Virus record (IMG/VR): IMGVR_UViG_3300035670_001224
Location: 1 to 24,105 of that record
Source of the DNA: a virus
Reading direction: 5' to 3' (one strand)
DNA length: 24,105 bases
The position numbers and the translations under genes are program-made. The notes under the pieces were generated by a model, which was not told the origin of the DNA, did not search any database, and saw only the letters and a program-made list of their open reading frames with translations. Shown here piece by piece: positions 21,296 to 24,105 of the stretch (the first letter of the stretch is position 1; each line of letters starts with the position of its first letter).

Positions 21296-22012
21296 ATGTT
21301 AGACTGGCAAATAGAACAGGAAATAAAGCAGCTTCGAGCAGAAGTAGACACCCTTAAATCTAAGGATGTCATTACTCGTGACATGAATGCTCAGACTAAG
21401 GACGTGTTCAAGGAGCTAATGAAGGATATTATTTTTGACCTAGTGTGGGATGAAGTATTTTACATATCCTCTATGGATGGTCCGGCCGCAACCACCACAT
21501 CTGCATCTGAGTTATTCTCATCAGCAACTCGACAGGCTGATACTTCTGCTGAAAGCTTTCTTTCTACAGACAGGATAAGTAAGTTCCGTTGCCACTTCTA
21601 CTTTAATGGGACTGACGTAACCGATTGTACTGCATACATTGGTAGTATGGGAACCGCAACAACTGATACTGGTATAACCTCTATTAACCAGGCTGGCATG
21701 GAGTACTTAGCAATTAAGGTTACAAACGGAGTTGTTACACTTGTTTCTAAATCACACCTTGGTTCCAAGGAAAAGTCAACTCAGTACACAATAACTGACG
21801 ACACAACATACCGATTAGATATTAATTATTTTCCACGTGAGCGTGCCGAGTTCTATATCAATGGAAAGTTTGTTGGAGGTATGACAGAGTACCTACCGGG
21901 CCAACCAAACATAGTCACCTTCTTCCCACTCATGGTGTCTATTACTCGCGGTGGTGCAACAAATAGGAATGTTACAGTAGAGTCGTGGGAGTTTATTCAA
22001 GAAAGACAATAG
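21296..22012 (+). CDS. Coiled-coil plus lectin-like tail/fibre protein
   Basis: A 238-residue protein. Residues 1-45 form a helical or coiled-coil stem (EQEIKQLRAEVDTLKSKDVI...VFKELMKDI), which may trimerise. The rest is a beta sandwich of concanavalin-like type: STDRISKFRCHFYFNGTDV, TYRLDINYFPRERAEFYINGKFVGGMTEYLP and the final VESWEFIQE strand. The word 'Y.L.I.Y.P.ERAEFYINGK.VG' is typical of such folds in phage fibres and baseplate proteins. It has its own leaderless-type promoter and probably begins a separate late transcript with the next gene. Confidence 0.72.
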   Translation: MLDWQIEQEIKQLRAEVDTLKSKDVITRDMNAQTKDVFKELMKDIIFDLVWDEVFYISSMDGPAATTTSASELFSSATRQADTSAESFLSTDRISKFRCHFYFNGTDVTDCTAYIGSMGTATTDTGITSINQAGMEYLAIKVTNGVVTLVSKSHLGSKEKSTQYTITDDTTYRLDINYFPRERAEFYINGKFVGGMTEYLPGQPNIVTFFPLMVSITRGGATNRNVTVESWEFIQERQ

Positions 22013-22013
22013 T

Positions 22014-24105
22014 ATGGCATCAATTACAATAGATTTATCTGGAGCTGCAGGACTAGTACCACAATCACACGGAGATGTAAACCAGAATGTTGCTGGCACT
22101 AATCTTCGTTATCTTGGCGCAGATGGCCAGATGGCTTCTGGTTATTACAACCCAATTAAAAAATATGGTTATCTTTCTCCAGCAGTGGGAACAGCTAAGG
22201 AGCTTACAGGGACTATTTCTGGCCCCATTAACGCCATACATTTTGAACCAGAAGGCGGAGACTTATATATAACACAAGGAGACAATGAGATTCTTACATT
22301 GTCTAGTCTTTCTGATACGAGTCTGTCTGTATACAAGACACTAACTTCGGCATATACGGTTATTGATTCCGAACTATATGAGTTAAATGGCAACAAGGCA
22401 CTCTTCTACCTTATAAATAGCGGAACAGATATTGCTGACGGCGGAAATGGATACGTGGTTGGTTTCTCATTTCTTGACACCGCAGATAATGCTACAGCTA
22501 TTGATTCAGGAGTAAACTTACTAACCTCTGATGTCGCGCTCTCGGTTGACCTAGTTAGGTCAGCCTCTGAAGGTATTGTTAGCCAAGATGGACGTAAACT
22601 TGCTCAGCAGTTTTACTCTGATGATTTAGAGGGCTTACAGCTTTCTGGTGTAGATTTAATGCTCTCTCTAGAGGGCGGAACTGGCGCAGGAATAACAATC
22701 AAGGTCTCAATACAGACAGAAGCAGACTCCGCAACATCTCCATATACTTCACGTGGGGCATGGAGCAATGCAGTTACTGACTATGTAGTTAATGACACTG
22801 TTACTAACGGAGGTAACACCTGGGCTTGTATACAGGCTCACAACGCATCATCTACAGCCAACGACGAGCCAGGTGTTGGTTCTGATTGGGAGTTGTACTG
22901 GGTTCTTTTTGGGTCTCCGTCCGGTACAGAACTTACATCTGCAACATTCTTACTTAGCTCAATAAGCAATTACGCTTCTTCTGATTCAACAAGAAAGAGC
23001 TTAATATTTTCTAGCCCAATTACTCTTACTGCCGCAACCAAGTATTGGATAGTAATTGAAGAGTCTGGTTCTAACATGGGTGCTTCTGACAAAATGTCAT
23101 GGAAGCATACAACAAACGGCAATGGCACTTACGCACGACTCGGTAGAATAAATTACTCAACTGGCGGCTACTGGTTTGATATTAACTTAAATGGAGACAC
23201 GCTCTCCGCAAACCACGACAACTTTGACTTCCGGTTAAATGTAAACTCATCAGAAACCTGGTCTAAGGACATAGCCTACGGGAAGTTTAATCAAGAAAGA
23301 ATACCATCGGGAAGTATTTATGACCAGAGAACCTTCCTTCATATTTCCGACAATGCTTTGATGTACTGGGTTGTTGGTAATAAGATGCACACTATTGATG
23401 GCTCAATCACTGGAGGAGAATATGGCAAGATAAGTGAGTCAGTTATTCAGTTCCCTGCTTACTTAAACATTGTTGACATCGCAGAGACTCGCTCCAGAAT
23501 GTATGTAGGAGTACAGACCTCTACACCAATCACTGGTTCTACATCGGAGTTTTATGAAGCACAGGTCTGTGGAGTGTTTGTGTGGGATAGAAAGAGTCAA
23601 GTGCAGGGGCAGGCAGAGTTATATCAGTGTCCTGGCGCAATGTCTATAGCTCAGCTATACACATCTTCTAATGGTAGTGTGTACGCCATAACAATAAACG
23701 CCACTGGAGAGGGAGAGATACGAACAGCTAACGGAAATCAGTTTGAAGTAATTCGTAAGATAGGACAAAAGGCATGGCCATCAACTCGAAGGTCTGTAGT
23801 AAATACTGGTGGTCTGTCTGTTTGGCTTGGAGTTGATAGTAATATATACGGTTTTGGTTCACCATTCCCTGGTGAGAAAGAAGGATTCTTTACTCTTGGA
23901 AGTCTGTTTGCATACACAGCTTCTGACCTTCTTAACTGTACTGTTGCCTTTGCTGGTAACACTGACAACACTAGCCCCAACACCGCCGTACTGTTTGGAA
24001 CACAACCATTCAGTACTTCAACTTACGACATCTTTAAGTGGATACCTAATGGTGAGGGAACGCTAGACTCGGTTGCTCAAACAGCAATGCAGGGTGATAT
24101 ATATA
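22014..24105 (+). CDS. Large tail/adhesin protein with chitin-binding-like module (partial, no stop)
   Basis: The frame opens one base after the upstream stop and runs without interruption to the right edge, giving at least 697 residues. It is beta-rich. It starts MASITIDLSGAAGLVPQSHGD. Near residues 250-296 a compact module reads WSNAVTDYVVNDTV, TNGGNTWACIQAHNAS and GSDWELYW. This is the W..........Y..ND.V..GG..W.C...H......P.....W pattern of CBM5/12 (ChtBD3-like) carbohydrate-binding modules. Downstream parts resemble a beta-propeller or repeated-strand fold (ISDNALMYWVVGNKMHTIDGS; LYTSSNGSVYAITI). It may form the tail tip or a receptor-binding protein. Confidence 0.78.
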   Translation, partial: MASITIDLSGAAGLVPQSHGDVNQNVAGTNLRYLGADGQMASGYYNPIKKYGYLSPAVGTAKELTGTISGPINAIHFEPEGGDLYITQGDNEILTLSSLSDTSLSVYKTLTSAYTVIDSELYELNGNKALFYLINSGTDIADGGNGYVVGFSFLDTADNATAIDSGVNLLTSDVALSVDLVRSASEGIVSQDGRKLAQQFYSDDLEGLQLSGVDLMLSLEGGTGAGITIKVSIQTEADSATSPYTSRGAWSNAVTDYVVNDTVTNGGNTWACIQAHNASSTANDEPGVGSDWELYWVLFGSPSGTELTSATFLLSSISNYASSDSTRKSLIFSSPITLTAATKYWIVIEESGSNMGASDKMSWKHTTNGNGTYARLGRINYSTGGYWFDINLNGDTLSANHDNFDFRLNVNSSETWSKDIAYGKFNQERIPSGSIYDQRTFLHISDNALMYWVVGNKMHTIDGSITGGEYGKISESVIQFPAYLNIVDIAETRSRMYVGVQTSTPITGSTSEFYEAQVCGVFVWDRKSQVQGQAELYQCPGAMSIAQLYTSSNGSVYAITINATGEGEIRTANGNQFEVIRKIGQKAWPSTRRSVVNTGGLSVWLGVDSNIYGFGSPFPGEKEGFFTLGSLFAYTASDLLNCTVAFAGNTDNTSPNTAVLFGTQPFSTSTYDIFKWIPNGEGTLDSVAQTAMQGDIY

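Noticed and set aside
1-24105. Stop-codon reassignment (for example TGA read as Trp or Gly, known in some CPR lineages and phages)
   Set aside because: All recognised genes are complete with the standard code, and TGA is used as a stop at 796-798 (minus strand) and 20327-20329, although it is rare.

Overview
The window is a piece of a tailed double-stranded DNA phage (Caudoviricetes) or a prophage-like element. It holds a complete packaging and head module, a long run of fibre-like structural genes, a lysis cassette, and a leftward arm of small accessory genes. No rRNA, integrase, replication gene, insertion sequence or CRISPR array is visible. The standard bacterial code fits: TAA dominates, TAG is common, and TGA is rare but used as a stop.

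Layout. (1) 1-3015, leftward: a tRNA-Ile(UAU), then six small genes that read towards the left edge. The last three are tightly packed and end at a good intrinsic terminator (335-365). Several leftward genes have a TATAAT/TATAAG box next to the start codon, and two of those promoters carry inverted repeats that look like operators. GC-rich hairpins with GCGCCCC arms sit between genes. (2) About 3016-3654: a non-coding strand-switch region with a clustered CACGTG repeat, GT-rich and AT-rich patches and a strong hairpin. It is a candidate replication origin, packaging site or control region. (3) 3655-11877, rightward: small and large terminase, an HExxH metallopeptidase-like protein, an overlapping unknown gene, portal, a small protein, scaffold, a decoration-like protein, major capsid protein and a second capsid-associated protein. 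(4) 11881-20064: small proteins, a coiled-coil protein and several large repetitive beta-rich fibre or adhesin-like proteins. (5) 20066-21275: three small membrane proteins (holin candidates) around a CHAP or NlpC/P60-like endolysin. (6) 21296-24105: two more surface or tail proteins. The second runs off the right edge and carries a chitin-binding-like module.

Expression signals are the most distinctive aspect. Nearly all genes lack a Shine-Dalgarno sequence. Ten rightward junctions have exactly one base between stop and start (TAAT-ATG, TAGT-ATG or TAAA-ATG). Several genes instead have a sigma70-type -10 box 6 to 13 bases before the ATG, which predicts leaderless or nearly leaderless mRNAs. 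The scaffold gene is the exception: a consensus promoter, a leader of about 150 bases with consecutive hairpins, and the one clear Shine-Dalgarno.

Host. The -35/-10 promoters argue against Bacteroidota, whose -10 differs. Sparse Shine-Dalgarno use, short leaders and an endolysin resembling ones I remember from Patescibacteria (CPR) and their phages make a CPR-like host possible. This is a weak inference. No tape measure, tail tube or head-completion protein was recognised, so the tail type cannot be decided.
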